The position numbers and the translations under genes were made by a program. The notes under the pieces were generated by a model. That model ran no database searches. It was not told where the DNA came from and saw nothing but the letters and a program-made list of their open reading frames with translations. From contig DASVQY010000075.1 in assembly GCA_036388895.1 (NCBI GenBank), forward strand, positions 1-64,000: 64,000 nt of DNA, given 5' to 3'. Below are positions 36,101 to 45,072 of the stretch, in pieces; within the stretch, counting starts at the first letter, position 1, and every line of letters begins with the position of its first letter. Source of the stretch: SXVE01 sp036388895 (GTDB taxonomy: Bacteria > Acidobacteriota > Blastocatellia > Pyrinomonadales > Pyrinomonadaceae).

Positions 36101-39100
36101 CGCAAAAAGAAAAGGCACAAAAACGATTGGTAAGATTGGTTTCAATAAACCGCAAAGCCTTCGCAGAAATCAATTCGGCTTTTCAAACAGAAAGCCGCCG
36201 AAAAGAAGACTCTTCATTTTTAGTTTTAGGCTATGCCGAATTTCTGACAAAAATCAAACAGGAAGAAAAAGCCGCCGTCGTTCTAAATGCATCTGTTAAG
36301 CAAAGCAGAAACAAGGCGTTTCTTGAATCCGCCAAAGACTTTTATCAAACGGCAGACAATAAATCGGGCGAGCAAACAACCTTAAAACGTCTCGCCGAAA
36401 TTGAAGAAAGTCCTCGTAAGACTATCGCCTACAGGCTGCAGCTAGCCGAATCTTTTGAAGAAATTAACAACCGAGAGGCTGCCCGGACGGTTTTAACAGA
36501 GCTTGTCAATAAATTTCCGACAAATTACGGCGTCTTAATCGAATCCTCGGATTTTTACTACCGGTTGGGTTTTGAAAACCGGTCGGTTGCGCTTTTGCAG
36601 AACGCTCTTCTGCGCAGCCGGGGGAAATATCAAAACGCGCTCGCGCAAAAATTAGCCAATCGCTTAATTCGATTAAACCGGCTCGATTCAGCCGAGCAGG
36701 TTTTATTGAACTTGCACGATAAGGACAAAGCTAACGCAGATATATTCGGCGAATTAGCGAAAGTTTGTGTGCAAACGGGGAAAACCGAACTGTTGCGCAA
36801 AACCTTCCAAGAAACCGTCGCCGCTCTCAAGCAAACCGAGGCGGACAGGCGAGAACTCGACGAGCAAATCGCGGACTTGCGCGAGCGAATGATTGATGCC
36901 TTTACACGTCTGAAAGACTATAAATCAGCCGTCGAGCAGCATATTGAAATCATTAACCGCGAGCCGGGAAACGAGCAATTAATCGAGAACGCCGTCTCTT
37001 ACGTTCAGCGTTACGGCGGCGCGGAAACGCTTTTGGATTATTATTTGAAAACGTCTGCCGAAAGCTTCAAAAACTACCGCTGGAACATCGTTCTGGCGAG
37101 GATTTACGCGGCGAAAAACGATTGGGATAATGCGGCGAAAAATTACCGGGCGGCAATTATCAATCAACCGGAAATGGCGGAACTTTACGCAGCGCTCGCC
37201 GAGATTGAAATAAAAGGAAATAATTTCGATGAAGCGATAAAAAATCTCAACACGATTTTAGAACTTACCAATGATTCGCCCGAATACGTTAAAAAGAAAA
37301 TCGAAATTCTAAAAAAGGCAGGGCGTTTTGCTGAAGCCGAAACGGAAATGGCGAAACTCCCGAACGAAGAAACCACAAAAATTTCAACCGACCAATTTGC
37401 CGAAGCGCGGAAACTTTGGGCTGACGAAAAGGAAAAAGCCCGCGAGCTTTACCGTGAAGCATTCGGAAAATTGCTGGAAAATCCTACAAGCGGTGAATTG
37501 AGATCGGCAGATATTACCGGCTATGTGCAAGCGGCGCGCGAAGAAGAACCGCTCGATCAAATTAATGAACAACTTTGGCGTCTGCGCGAAAAACTCATTG
37601 ATAAAGCCGAGGAGACGAACGCCGCCGATGCGGGTGAAGCTCGAAAACGGATTTCGATTCTTGACCGAGCGTTGACCGAATCGGTCGGCACAATTGCAAA
37701 AACCGTTGTAACCGACGAGGAACTCGCTGTTTTGCACACAGATTTACAACGCCGCATTGAAGTAACTTCACCAGGCAGCGATCAGCATCAAGTTTTATCC
37801 TTGATTCAGGATATTAGCCGCCGCGCCGGTTTAGGCGATTTAGAGGAAAAGATTCTACAGAAGAAATTAGAGAGCTCCAGCCTTTCAGCCGACCGGCAAA
37901 TTTATCTGCAAAATCTAGTAAATTTCTATAATGAGCGCGGCGCTTATCAAAAAACTTTTGACGTGCTGGAACAATACAATAGCGATAATCCGGCGCTCAA
38001 AGCGGAAACAGCGCGGCTGATTAACGACCGTGAAAAGGAACTTGAAGCGCTGCGAGCAATTTATTGGAAGGGCGATAAAATTAACACCGCACGAGACGGA
38101 AATGTCACAAGATATTTGGAAATTATCTACGCTGAAAACCGCGAAGAATTAAAATCCTTGACCGAGAAATCTTCACCCTGCCAGTTGCAGCTTATTAACT
38201 TTTTGCTTGGCAGAGGGTTGACGGAACTTGCCCATTCGGCAATCGAAAGCGCAAATTTGCCGCCGGTTTGGAAGGTTTCCCGGCACGCTGAAACTTCTCT
38301 TGCGCTGAAAGAATCGGGCGACACCGCGGCGTGTTATTTTTGTGAAGCATTGCAAATTGACTCTATCGGCAATCTCGTTAATCAAAAGCCCGATAAGGAA
38401 AAGTTTCTCATAAATGACGATTGGTTCCGCCTGTCGCGCGAATACGGGGAATGGCTTTTTGAGAACAAAGAGCAAAGCGTTCCGCCGTCAAAATTTTTAG
38501 TTTCGATGATTGAAAATCAGCCGCGCAGCGAAGCGGAACAGTTCAAACTAGGCGAATTTTATCTCGGTAGAAATCAGCCTAAATCTGCAATTGAGCATTT
38601 TCGTCTGGCTGTCGAAATGAGTCCCGAAGATAAATCAGCGTGGACAAGTTTGGGCGCGGCTTACTACCAAATCGGAAAAACGGATTGGGCTGAAGAATCT
38701 TGGGCGAGAGTGGTTGAGGGTGAAGACGTTGGAAGCGGTTTAATCTTGTTTCAAACTTTGCAGAAATACGGATTAAGCGGCAAAGCGAGAGAAAAAATGC
38801 CCGCCATTATCAATAAATTTCTGCAAAATAACGACGCCCAACAATCAGAAGATTTTCAACATTTGATTCGCGCCGTCGATTCGTCTTTCAAAAACGAATC
38901 TGAAAAATCCGCGTATTTTTTGCAACTTTTAAGTGACCGCCCGACTGATACCTCGCTCGCGGAAATGCTGATCAATGAATCTTTGATCGAAAAACGCGAA
39001 CAAAACAGATTTTATGAATTATTAATTGATCGTACAGACGAGGTGAGCGGTTACGATTATGACTATAATTTCACATCTGTTGCAGCGCGGGCTTGGACAA

Positions 39101-40398
39101 GGGCGGATGCCGAATCAATTTATGAACAGGAAAACGATTATAAAATCGAAGAACCCGACAACGAGCATTTTCAATGGCAGAAAAAATATCTTGAACTGCT
39201 AATCGAACAACGCGAAAACCAGAAAGCGGAGCAATTAATCGCGGAAATCGACAAAGAGTTAAACGGTCGTTTTGTTCGCCCTGCATTTCTGCGTCTTGCA
39301 ATGATAAATATGCAAATCCGCAGTGGTCGTTTCGATTTAGCGCAAATCGAGCGCTTCATCGGCATTACGGCGAGCGATTCGGCAACAGCGATAATTTTGC
39401 CGAGCCTCGAACGGTTTAATGACGTTCTGCAAATTTTGAAAAATGAAAATCGGCAGGCGGAAGTAAAACAAATCTCAGCATCGTTTTTCGGGCGAATGCT
39501 TGCTCTCGAACGATTTGAAGCGGGAAATTTTACGGGACTTTCACAAACCTTTTTTCAACAGGGCAATACTGAAAAAGCGATTCGCGTTTTGCAGCTAATG
39601 GCTGATGCCGGCGATGAAGCGAAAAGATCGGAATCGTTAGCTGAGATCGCCGCAATTGATGTCGTAAAAGCAAAAGCGACGGATTCTAAAAAACTGCCCG
39701 ATGCCTTAAAAACAAACTCTGTCAATGCAACAACTGCGTTAAATATTGCCGCACAACTCGCCGCCGAATTTCAACAACCGGAAGCGGCAATAGATTTTCG
39801 CAGGCGATTGCTTGAGTCAGATTCGGCTAATATACCCAACCAGATCGAACTCTCTAAACTGCTGATCAGCAAAGGCGAAAGGGCTGAGGCTGAAAATCTT
39901 CTAACGCAAATTATCAACAATCGAAATGCTTTGCGACCGCTCCGCTGGCAGGCAAAAATGATTTTGCACGACGTAGGAGTCGAGACAAAAGTCGGTGATG
40001 CGAAATTTGATTTCTTTTCGCAGTTTTATAACGCGCTGCTTGCCGAAAAGAACGGACAAAATGAAATCGCAATAAATTTCTTTCTAAATTCTTTGATTGC
40101 CGAAACGGCTGATATGTCATCTCGGCAGGAATTAATAAAGTTATACGCCTTATCCGATCAACCTTACGCCGCTTTGAAGTTAGCCGAAGGCGACAAATTT
40201 CTAAAATCCGACCAAATGCTGCAACTGCTTTCTGAAACGGCTGAAAAGATTAGTGACTTTGCCCGGGCAATTGATTTCGAAAAAGCAAAATCGGTGATTA
40301 ACCGAGAACGCATTGATTACCTGCAACAGCTTAATAATGAAAAAGACCGCCGAGCGATAAGCTTTACGATTGATTTGGAGAACACGAGGAAATTATGA
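33139..40398 (+). CDS. Giant TPR protein (2419 residues)
   Basis: A 2419-residue protein with a signal or anchor segment (about 24-44, FISIFVFFCLIALFPSY) followed by TPR-like helical repeats throughout. Clear units are NPQFLEKLAELEEKLGNFDE, RDDARQEWEKL-like YDDARQEWEKLIS, AKNDWDNAAKNYRAAIIN and AIEHFRLAVEMSPEDKSAW. I see no enzyme motif. Such a long repeat superhelix would serve as a scaffold in the periplasm, with dozens of possible contact surfaces. The start overlaps the VIT-VWA stop by 4 nt and its stop overlaps the next start by 4 nt, so synthesis of all partners is likely coupled. One of the longest genes expected in such a genome. Confidence 0.9.
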   Translation: MNKKILPTTEYRVIKNNPKLRCLAFISIFVFFCLIALFPSYNFHIPSKAYAEKGGQELLDEALFVRQEFFGAEAIVPLPTAQARENAVKLAQREPDNPQFLEKLAELEEKLGNFDESERLLIRLAEIDKSKLENLAAFYDRRGRYEKEAEIIQKILFTTVTENRSAVFERLINFAKKHDLKEYLRSDFYARVTKENPNVYAIFEKLIDDFKEAGNYTEALNFARQAKALFPHRQSILLEKEVDILLETGNTKEAVAIYQAAFNPFWSDAEAEKFYDFLNNQDRLRAYGSELKNRFKQNPADFDAAIRLALYQNHDYSYGNDEITPVILKLEQAKKVWTTEELVTVTRLLLRNNEAEMASRFLYTLYVREDFKANNEMRAKILYQLFEMFSDAENRKLPITKGDLRFYEDVAKTDTSPGIATGILSLIFSDTNPKKRLDEQEKAATKYFNRAAAYRIFLEYKEEFPDSAELAQMYLDIVRLYTATNEPEIAQSALDEFAQRYGNSGDYPEAALKLADAFAAANNVESERQVYQKVLDYLGKQGKFFAPQLQYDSQTSGEFNVLTSKSSVAADAKATRNNGINIPDTNAEPDYYGEQQGVAFTDYLTRKESPVTYAEVLEKLVSSLAAEKKTAEILALYSNEIQKYPEQEWLYEQRLFWLEQTNLTDDQLQVYQSALARFQSRGWRDKLARWFLRQKRQTDFAEFSQELAGKLNDAEIQDYLSQFIDGKVSTDFEKQLFLKLYLTAYERFPHNSTFVEGLLRFYKTNKQADEWRKLAAKYYFESKNVREQFLEDLAEKGELRAFLDKANGESLIYELFRADVSERLSNYENAVVAYRKLNRLYPNTPDFSEKLISLTRSFGQKNRDVLTEAANAAHSQADFLPASAEARTRSGEIYAELGRYDDARQEWEKLISTAAGEKETYLDTATVYWDYFQYDDALRSIKNLRKKFADETLYAFEAGAILEAQHKQPEAVAEYVKALDASGADYETQKEKAQKRLVRLVSINRKAFAEINSAFQTESRRKEDSSFLVLGYAEFLTKIKQEEKAAVVLNASVKQSRNKAFLESAKDFYQTADNKSGEQTTLKRLAEIEESPRKTIAYRLQLAESFEEINNREAARTVLTELVNKFPTNYGVLIESSDFYYRLGFENRSVALLQNALLRSRGKYQNALAQKLANRLIRLNRLDSAEQVLLNLHDKDKANADIFGELAKVCVQTGKTELLRKTFQETVAALKQTEADRRELDEQIADLRERMIDAFTRLKDYKSAVEQHIEIINREPGNEQLIENAVSYVQRYGGAETLLDYYLKTSAESFKNYRWNIVLARIYAAKNDWDNAAKNYRAAIINQPEMAELYAALAEIEIKGNNFDEAIKNLNTILELTNDSPEYVKKKIEILKKAGRFAEAETEMAKLPNEETTKISTDQFAEARKLWADEKEKARELYREAFGKLLENPTSGELRSADITGYVQAAREEEPLDQINEQLWRLREKLIDKAEETNAADAGEARKRISILDRALTESVGTIAKTVVTDEELAVLHTDLQRRIEVTSPGSDQHQVLSLIQDISRRAGLGDLEEKILQKKLESSSLSADRQIYLQNLVNFYNERGAYQKTFDVLEQYNSDNPALKAETARLINDREKELEALRAIYWKGDKINTARDGNVTRYLEIIYAENREELKSLTEKSSPCQLQLINFLLGRGLTELAHSAIESANLPPVWKVSRHAETSLALKESGDTAACYFCEALQIDSIGNLVNQKPDKEKFLINDDWFRLSREYGEWLFENKEQSVPPSKFLVSMIENQPRSEAEQFKLGEFYLGRNQPKSAIEHFRLAVEMSPEDKSAWTSLGAAYYQIGKTDWAEESWARVVEGEDVGSGLILFQTLQKYGLSGKAREKMPAIINKFLQNNDAQQSEDFQHLIRAVDSSFKNESEKSAYFLQLLSDRPTDTSLAEMLINESLIEKREQNRFYELLIDRTDEVSGYDYDYNFTSVAARAWTRADAESIYEQENDYKIEEPDNEHFQWQKKYLELLIEQRENQKAEQLIAEIDKELNGRFVRPAFLRLAMINMQIRSGRFDLAQIERFIGITASDSATAIILPSLERFNDVLQILKNENRQAEVKQISASFFGRMLALERFEAGNFTGLSQTFFQQGNTEKAIRVLQLMADAGDEAKRSESLAEIAAIDVVKAKATDSKKLPDALKTNSVNATTALNIAAQLAAEFQQPEAAIDFRRRLLESDSANIPNQIELSKLLISKGERAEAENLLTQIINNRNALRPLRWQAKMILHDVGVETKVGDAKFDFFSQFYNALLAEKNGQNEIAINFFLNSLIAETADMSSRQELIKLYALSDQPYAALKLAEGDKFLKSDQMLQLLSETAEKISDFARAIDFEKAKSVINRERIDYLQQLNNEKDRRAISFTIDLENTRKL

Positions 40399-42143
40399 AG
40401 TTAAAAGTTTTAATTGCTGTTCTTGTCTTCTCGATAATGACGTTAATCGGGCTTTCGCAAATTAAAAATACAGCTCTTGCGTCCGCTGAAGATTTCCCGC
40501 GGGAAGCTCTTGTGTTCGTTCACGTTTCCGATTTGCCTGCCCTTATCCGGCTTTGGAACGAGTCGCGCTTCAAAGAAAAATATACGGAGAGCGAAAATTT
40601 CAATGAATTTAAAAATAGTCACCTCGGATTGAAATTGGCGAGCCGATGGGAAGAGTTTAATAGCGCTGCCGGTTTTCCGGTTGATTTAGGAGTTTTAGGC
40701 GGATTGACCGAAAAGAGCGCGAGTGTTGCGCTTTATGATATCGGCAAACTTGATTTTGTTTTTATTGCGCCGATATCAGGCGAGGTTTTTGCGGCGACGA
40801 AATTCGTTCAAAATCAAGATAAATTCAAAGAAGAAACGCTCGAAGACGGAACAGTCTTTTATCGTGCTAACGTTGAATCGGATCGCGGGCGGCAAAAACA
40901 GGAAATAATTTTTACCTACGCGAAAGGTAGATTTGTTTTAACCACAAGCGAAAACCTTCTTTTCCGAACTTTGGCTAATATTAACGGGTCGGCGGCTAAA
41001 AATAATTTGTCGGCGGAGCCTTTATTCAAAAATTTGAGCGAAAAAGCAGAACCGCATTCAGCGACAGTTTGGGTCAATCAAACCGCGCTTAATAATGATT
41101 ATTATTTTAAGCGTTACTGGCTGATGAGCGACATCGCAAAACTAAAAAATATACGTGCCGGAATTTTCGACTTTTCCATAGAAGAAGGAAGATTGATTGA
41201 ACGGCGCACTTTTCTGCTTCATCAAACAGCAAACCGGAATGCTTTTGAAACTGCAGAGGCTGAAAAAAGTCTGGTTTATCTGCCTCCTGATACTCTCTTT
41301 TATCGGTTGCAGTCAGCAGAAAACAATCAAGCTGCCGGCAGTGCCGTTCGAGATACAATTTTGGAACGAAAGGAAGCTTTGCCGAAAACCGAAAGCAGAC
41401 ATCATTATGATTACTCCTCTGACGATTTCAATGATTACAGAGACCGGGACTATTCGTATCTGAGCGAAAAATTCGATGAAACAATTGATGAAGCTGACGA
41501 TTATGAAACGGATATCAATACGGATAAAGCAGAAACTGATTTTTCGAGCTTACTGCATTCGGCAAATCCGAAAACAGTTCTGACTTTTACCGAACCGAAG
41601 GTTATGGCGCCGCCGCTTTTTGCCGAGTTTAGGCGAGCGGCAGTTTTCAGTCTTGCTTCACCCGCGAATTTTAACCGCGATGCGTTTGAATCGGCGATGG
41701 AAAACGTTCTTTCATCGCAACTGATGATTTCCGCGCCGGAGGTGAAACTTCAATGGGAGACAAAAAGCGAAAACGGAGCGTCCTGGCGCGAGATGAGCGC
41801 GCCGATGCTCGGCTGGAGCGTATGTTATTCAATGCAAGCAAACGAACTGATTCTGGCAAACAGCAACGACTTTTTACGGGAAATTATCGCTGCTCAAAAC
41901 TCGGAAAAGCCTGAAACGTTGGTTTCTCCGTTAGCGGAACTTACTGTTTTAAATCTTGAGCAAAAAGAAAAAGCTTACGACCGGATTTTCTCTGATTTAG
42001 TTGAGGAAAAAACAACGAATGATTTTTTTGCGAGTAACATTAGCGGCTTGCTTAACTCGGCTTCCGCAGTTAAGCGAATCGAAGTTAAAAAAAGTTACCT
42101 CCAAAATTTTCTCAAAGAAGAAGTAATCATAAATTTTCGGTAA
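40395..42143 (+). CDS. Secreted DUF3352-like protein
   Basis: A 582-residue protein with a signal peptide (about 1-30, LVFSIMTLIGLSQ). The N-terminal half (REALVFVHVSDLPALIRLW, FVFIAPISGEVFAATKF, FVLTTSENLLFRTLANI) has the layout of DUF3352-type proteins, which measure out paired beta-alpha repeats; the similarity is distant and from memory. An acidic, Y/D-rich linker (SDDFNDYRDRDYSYLSEKF) separates a second half that repeats the theme (ELILANSNDFLREII). Last gene of the ATGA-coupled series; a hairpin follows at 42234. Function unknown. Confidence 0.75.
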   Translation: MKLKVLIAVLVFSIMTLIGLSQIKNTALASAEDFPREALVFVHVSDLPALIRLWNESRFKEKYTESENFNEFKNSHLGLKLASRWEEFNSAAGFPVDLGVLGGLTEKSASVALYDIGKLDFVFIAPISGEVFAATKFVQNQDKFKEETLEDGTVFYRANVESDRGRQKQEIIFTYAKGRFVLTTSENLLFRTLANINGSAAKNNLSAEPLFKNLSEKAEPHSATVWVNQTALNNDYYFKRYWLMSDIAKLKNIRAGIFDFSIEEGRLIERRTFLLHQTANRNAFETAEAEKSLVYLPPDTLFYRLQSAENNQAAGSAVRDTILERKEALPKTESRHHYDYSSDDFNDYRDRDYSYLSEKFDETIDEADDYETDINTDKAETDFSSLLHSANPKTVLTFTEPKVMAPPLFAEFRRAAVFSLASPANFNRDAFESAMENVLSSQLMISAPEVKLQWETKSENGASWREMSAPMLGWSVCYSMQANELILANSNDFLREIIAAQNSEKPETLVSPLAELTVLNLEQKEKAYDRIFSDLVEEKTTNDFFASNISGLLNSASAVKRIEVKKSYLQNFLKEEVIINFR

Positions 42144-42233
42144 TCTTTAGCGACGCGGGAATAAATTCAAGAGTTGATATGAATCTTAGAAGTCGCGGGA
42201 TGTCTGAAAGTAAAACAGCATTAAATAAAGTGA

Positions 42234-42276
42234 AAACTGCCGGAATCAATTATATGCTTTCGGCAGTTTCTCTTTT
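42234..42276 (+). terminator. Probable operon terminator
   Basis: AAACTGCCG (42234-42242) and CGGCAGTTT (42261-42269) with an 18-nt loop, followed by CTCTTTT, about 90 bp after the DUF3352-like gene. The rest of the 429-bp gap to 42573 is A/T-rich with no gene on either strand. Confidence 0.6.
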
Positions 42277-42572
42277 ACAAATAAGTAACATATAAATTTG
42301 AAATTTGAATTTAATGAATGTGTATCAAGGCTTTTAATCTATTTTCAACTTTTTGCGGCAGATGAAATGAAAATTGATTTTTATGTTTGAAACGTTTTCG
42401 TATCAAAAATAAAATGAAAGAATTATCTTAAATCCCTGTTAAATGAGACAATTGTGTCTCGAACGATCATTTTTGAAAAGAGGTTGTATTATTGATTAAC
42501 TTCATCAAATTTGTTTGTCATTTATTGCCGAAAAGATTAAACCACCGGAATCTTAAACCGTAAATCAAAGCT

Positions 42573-44681
42573 ATGCCGACAAAAACCGTTTTCAAAAACA
42601 GGCTTCTTAGTTGGGTTTTGTTTATTGCCGTGCTTTTGATGATAACGCCCCTTCTTCACGCGCGGCAGCCGGAAATTTTGATCCTGACGGCGGACAGTTT
42701 TGAAGGCGGCAAGTCGGTTTCGCTCGATAATCCGCGCTGGAAATACCGGGCAGGCGACGCCCCGGCATTCGCGGAGAAAGACTTTGACGACCGCGGCTGG
42801 AAAAGCATCACCAATGACGAGATAAACGACGCTCCCGCTGAAACATTGGAAAATTGGAACGGGCGGGCGTGGTTTCGGTTGCGGCTGCGTGTTGACGAAT
42901 CGCTCGTCGGAAAGCCGCTCGCCGCTCGCGCGTGGCATTGGGGAGCGACGGAAATTTACCTCGACGGAAAGCTCATTCAATCCTACGGCGAAATATACGC
43001 CGACGGCGGCGACAGCGAATATAATCCGCGCGGGCTTTTTTTTCCAATCGTTTTTGAAAGCGCCGGGACGCACACGATTGCCATCCGCTACTCGTTTCAA
43101 ACGATGAAGGATTTTACAAGCGGACGGGCGGCTTGGCTTTTGCGCGGCGGGACACGCCCGGGATTTTTCATTACGCTCAATGATGCCCGCGACATCTCGC
43201 TCAGGCAGGAAAATCGCGCTCAATCGGAGCGCACCGATTATATTTTTATCGGGCTTTTGTGGTCGCTCGCGCTCGTGCACTTTCTGCTGTTTGTTTTTTA
43301 TCGTGCCGCTCGCGGCAATCTTTTTTACAGCTTGTTCGTTCTGGGACTCGGTTTGACTATTTGGTTCACCAGCTTGGGAAATACGGCGCATTTCGGCGCG
43401 GTTTTCTATCTGCTGCGCGACATCCTGCGAATCAACGTGCAGTCGCTGGCGATTTTGGCTCTGCTCGCGTTTCTCTATGTTGAATTTATGACGCGCTTTT
43501 CACGAATCTTCTGGATTTTGTGTGCGTCGTGGGCGGTCGTCATCGCGCTGCAGTGGGCGAAATTCCGCACAGATTTTGATTATACTTTGCTGATGCTCGT
43601 TTTATCGCTCGCCGACGCTTTGCGCATAATGTTTATCGCGTTGTGGCGGCGGCGCGGCGGGGCTTGGATTATTGCGGCAGGAATTGGGTTTTTCGCTGTT
43701 GGAGTAGCGTTTAACATTACAATCGAACGGAAATTTTTGCTGGTTCCGCAGTGGTTTTACAATTTAAATTTATACTCAGCAGTATTGAGTGTGCCCTTGA
43801 CTGTTTCTCTCTATCTGGCTAGGAATTTCGCTCGCACGAATCGGCTTTTGGAAGCACAGCTCGCGCAGGTACGCGATTTGTCTGCCAAACAATTAGAACA
43901 AGAACGCGCCGCCGCCGAATTGCAGTTGGCGCACGAGCGCGAAAAATCGGAAAACGAACGCCGCGCCAAAGAATTTGAGGAAGCGCGACAGTTGCAGCTT
44001 TCGATGCTGCCCAAAAAACTGCCGCAAATTGCCGGCTTGGAAATCGCCGCATACATGAAACCGGCGACCGAGGTCGGCGGCGATTACTATGATTTTCATA
44101 TGTCGGACGACGGCACTTTGACCGTTGCTGTCGGCGATGCGACCGGGCACGGCTTAAAAGCCGGTTCTGTCGTTACGGCGACGAAAAGCCTTTTCAATGC
44201 CTTTGCGGGCGGGAACGACATCACGCGAATTTTCCAGCAGATTTCCGCAGCTCTTAAAAAAATGAATCTGCGTGGGTTGTTTATGGCAATGGTGATGCTC
44301 AAAATCAAAGATCATCGCGGAGAAATTAGTATCGCCGGAATGCCGCCGGTTTTGATTTATCGAAGCGAATCGGAACGAGTCGAAGAAATCAGCATAAAAG
44401 CTTTGCCGCTTGGCGCGACGGCAAAATTTCCTTATCAAAAACAGGAGATACTGTTTTCAAAAGGCGACTGTTTGGTGATGTTGAGCGATGGTTTTCCTGA
44501 AATGTTCAACGAAGCCGGCGAAATGCTCGGCTTTGAGAAAGCCGCTGAAATTCTGCAAAAAGTTGCCGCCACGTCTTCACCAGAAGAAATCCTCGATCAT
44601 TTTGTCGAAACGGCGGAAAATTGGGCGCGCGGCAGACCGGCGGATGATGACGTAACTTTTGTTGTACTGAAAGTTGTATAA
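42573..44681 (+). CDS. Membrane SpoIIE-type PP2C phosphatase (RsbU-like)
   Basis: A 702-residue protein. Signal or first helix at about 11-30; a periplasmic beta domain to about 225 (WFRLRLRVDESLVGK, IYLDGKLIQSYG), of the sensory type found before 7TM receptor regions; about seven helices from 227 to 420; a coiled coil (AAELQLAHEREKSENERR); and a SpoIIE phosphatase domain from about 470 with GGDYYDF at about 500, VGDATGHG at about 520, SDGFPEMFNEAGEMLG at about 638 and PADDDVTFVVLK at the end. The metal-binding aspartates are all present. Such phosphatases act on anti-anti-sigma factors, but no such gene is in the window. Confidence 0.9.
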   Translation: MPTKTVFKNRLLSWVLFIAVLLMITPLLHARQPEILILTADSFEGGKSVSLDNPRWKYRAGDAPAFAEKDFDDRGWKSITNDEINDAPAETLENWNGRAWFRLRLRVDESLVGKPLAARAWHWGATEIYLDGKLIQSYGEIYADGGDSEYNPRGLFFPIVFESAGTHTIAIRYSFQTMKDFTSGRAAWLLRGGTRPGFFITLNDARDISLRQENRAQSERTDYIFIGLLWSLALVHFLLFVFYRAARGNLFYSLFVLGLGLTIWFTSLGNTAHFGAVFYLLRDILRINVQSLAILALLAFLYVEFMTRFSRIFWILCASWAVVIALQWAKFRTDFDYTLLMLVLSLADALRIMFIALWRRRGGAWIIAAGIGFFAVGVAFNITIERKFLLVPQWFYNLNLYSAVLSVPLTVSLYLARNFARTNRLLEAQLAQVRDLSAKQLEQERAAAELQLAHEREKSENERRAKEFEEARQLQLSMLPKKLPQIAGLEIAAYMKPATEVGGDYYDFHMSDDGTLTVAVGDATGHGLKAGSVVTATKSLFNAFAGGNDITRIFQQISAALKKMNLRGLFMAMVMLKIKDHRGEISIAGMPPVLIYRSESERVEEISIKALPLGATAKFPYQKQEILFSKGDCLVMLSDGFPEMFNEAGEMLGFEKAAEILQKVAATSSPEEILDHFVETAENWARGRPADDDVTFVVLKVV

Positions 44682-44781
44682 AAAAACTCGAAGCGATTTA
44701 TGCCTGAATGGCTTTGCCGACGCGCCTCCAATCTCACGAACGAGCTTTTTGCGTTTTTAAAGATTGTAAATTTATTTAACA

Positions 44782-44895
44782 ATGACTTATTTGATCCGCA
44801 AAATCATTGAAAGTGATTTTCCGCAATTGAAAAATTTGTTGAACAAATATATGTGGGAAATTTACCAGCGAGAAGGGAAAGGAGATATCCTGTAA
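44782..44895 (+). pseudogene. N-terminal fragment of a GNAT acetyltransferase
   Basis: A 37-codon frame MTYLIRKIIESDFPQLKNLL then NKYMWEIYQREGKG ends at TAA 44893. The sequence is a normal GNAT N-terminus (IRKIxESDFxxLxxLL), and the acetyl-CoA domain is absent. The remainder of 44682-45072 holds no gene I can support. Confidence 0.5.
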
Positions 44896-45072
44896 TTAGC
44901 AAGGGCGTAAAAACTTATCAGCGCGTAGATGCCGGGAACAACAATTAAACCGACGTGAGCCCGAAAACATTACTCTCTCTATAAACGCTCTTTAGTTTTT
45001 TACAGCTTCCGTGTTTCCGGTTTTGCATCGTGTCAATGCGCCGTTCGGCTGCCGGCAATTTATAATAAACTT

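Noticed and set aside
42537..43391. 284-residue frame on the minus strand
   Set aside because: It lies fully inside the SpoIIE-type phosphatase gene, lacks family motifs and is Arg/Pro-rich as antisense frames of such genes are.
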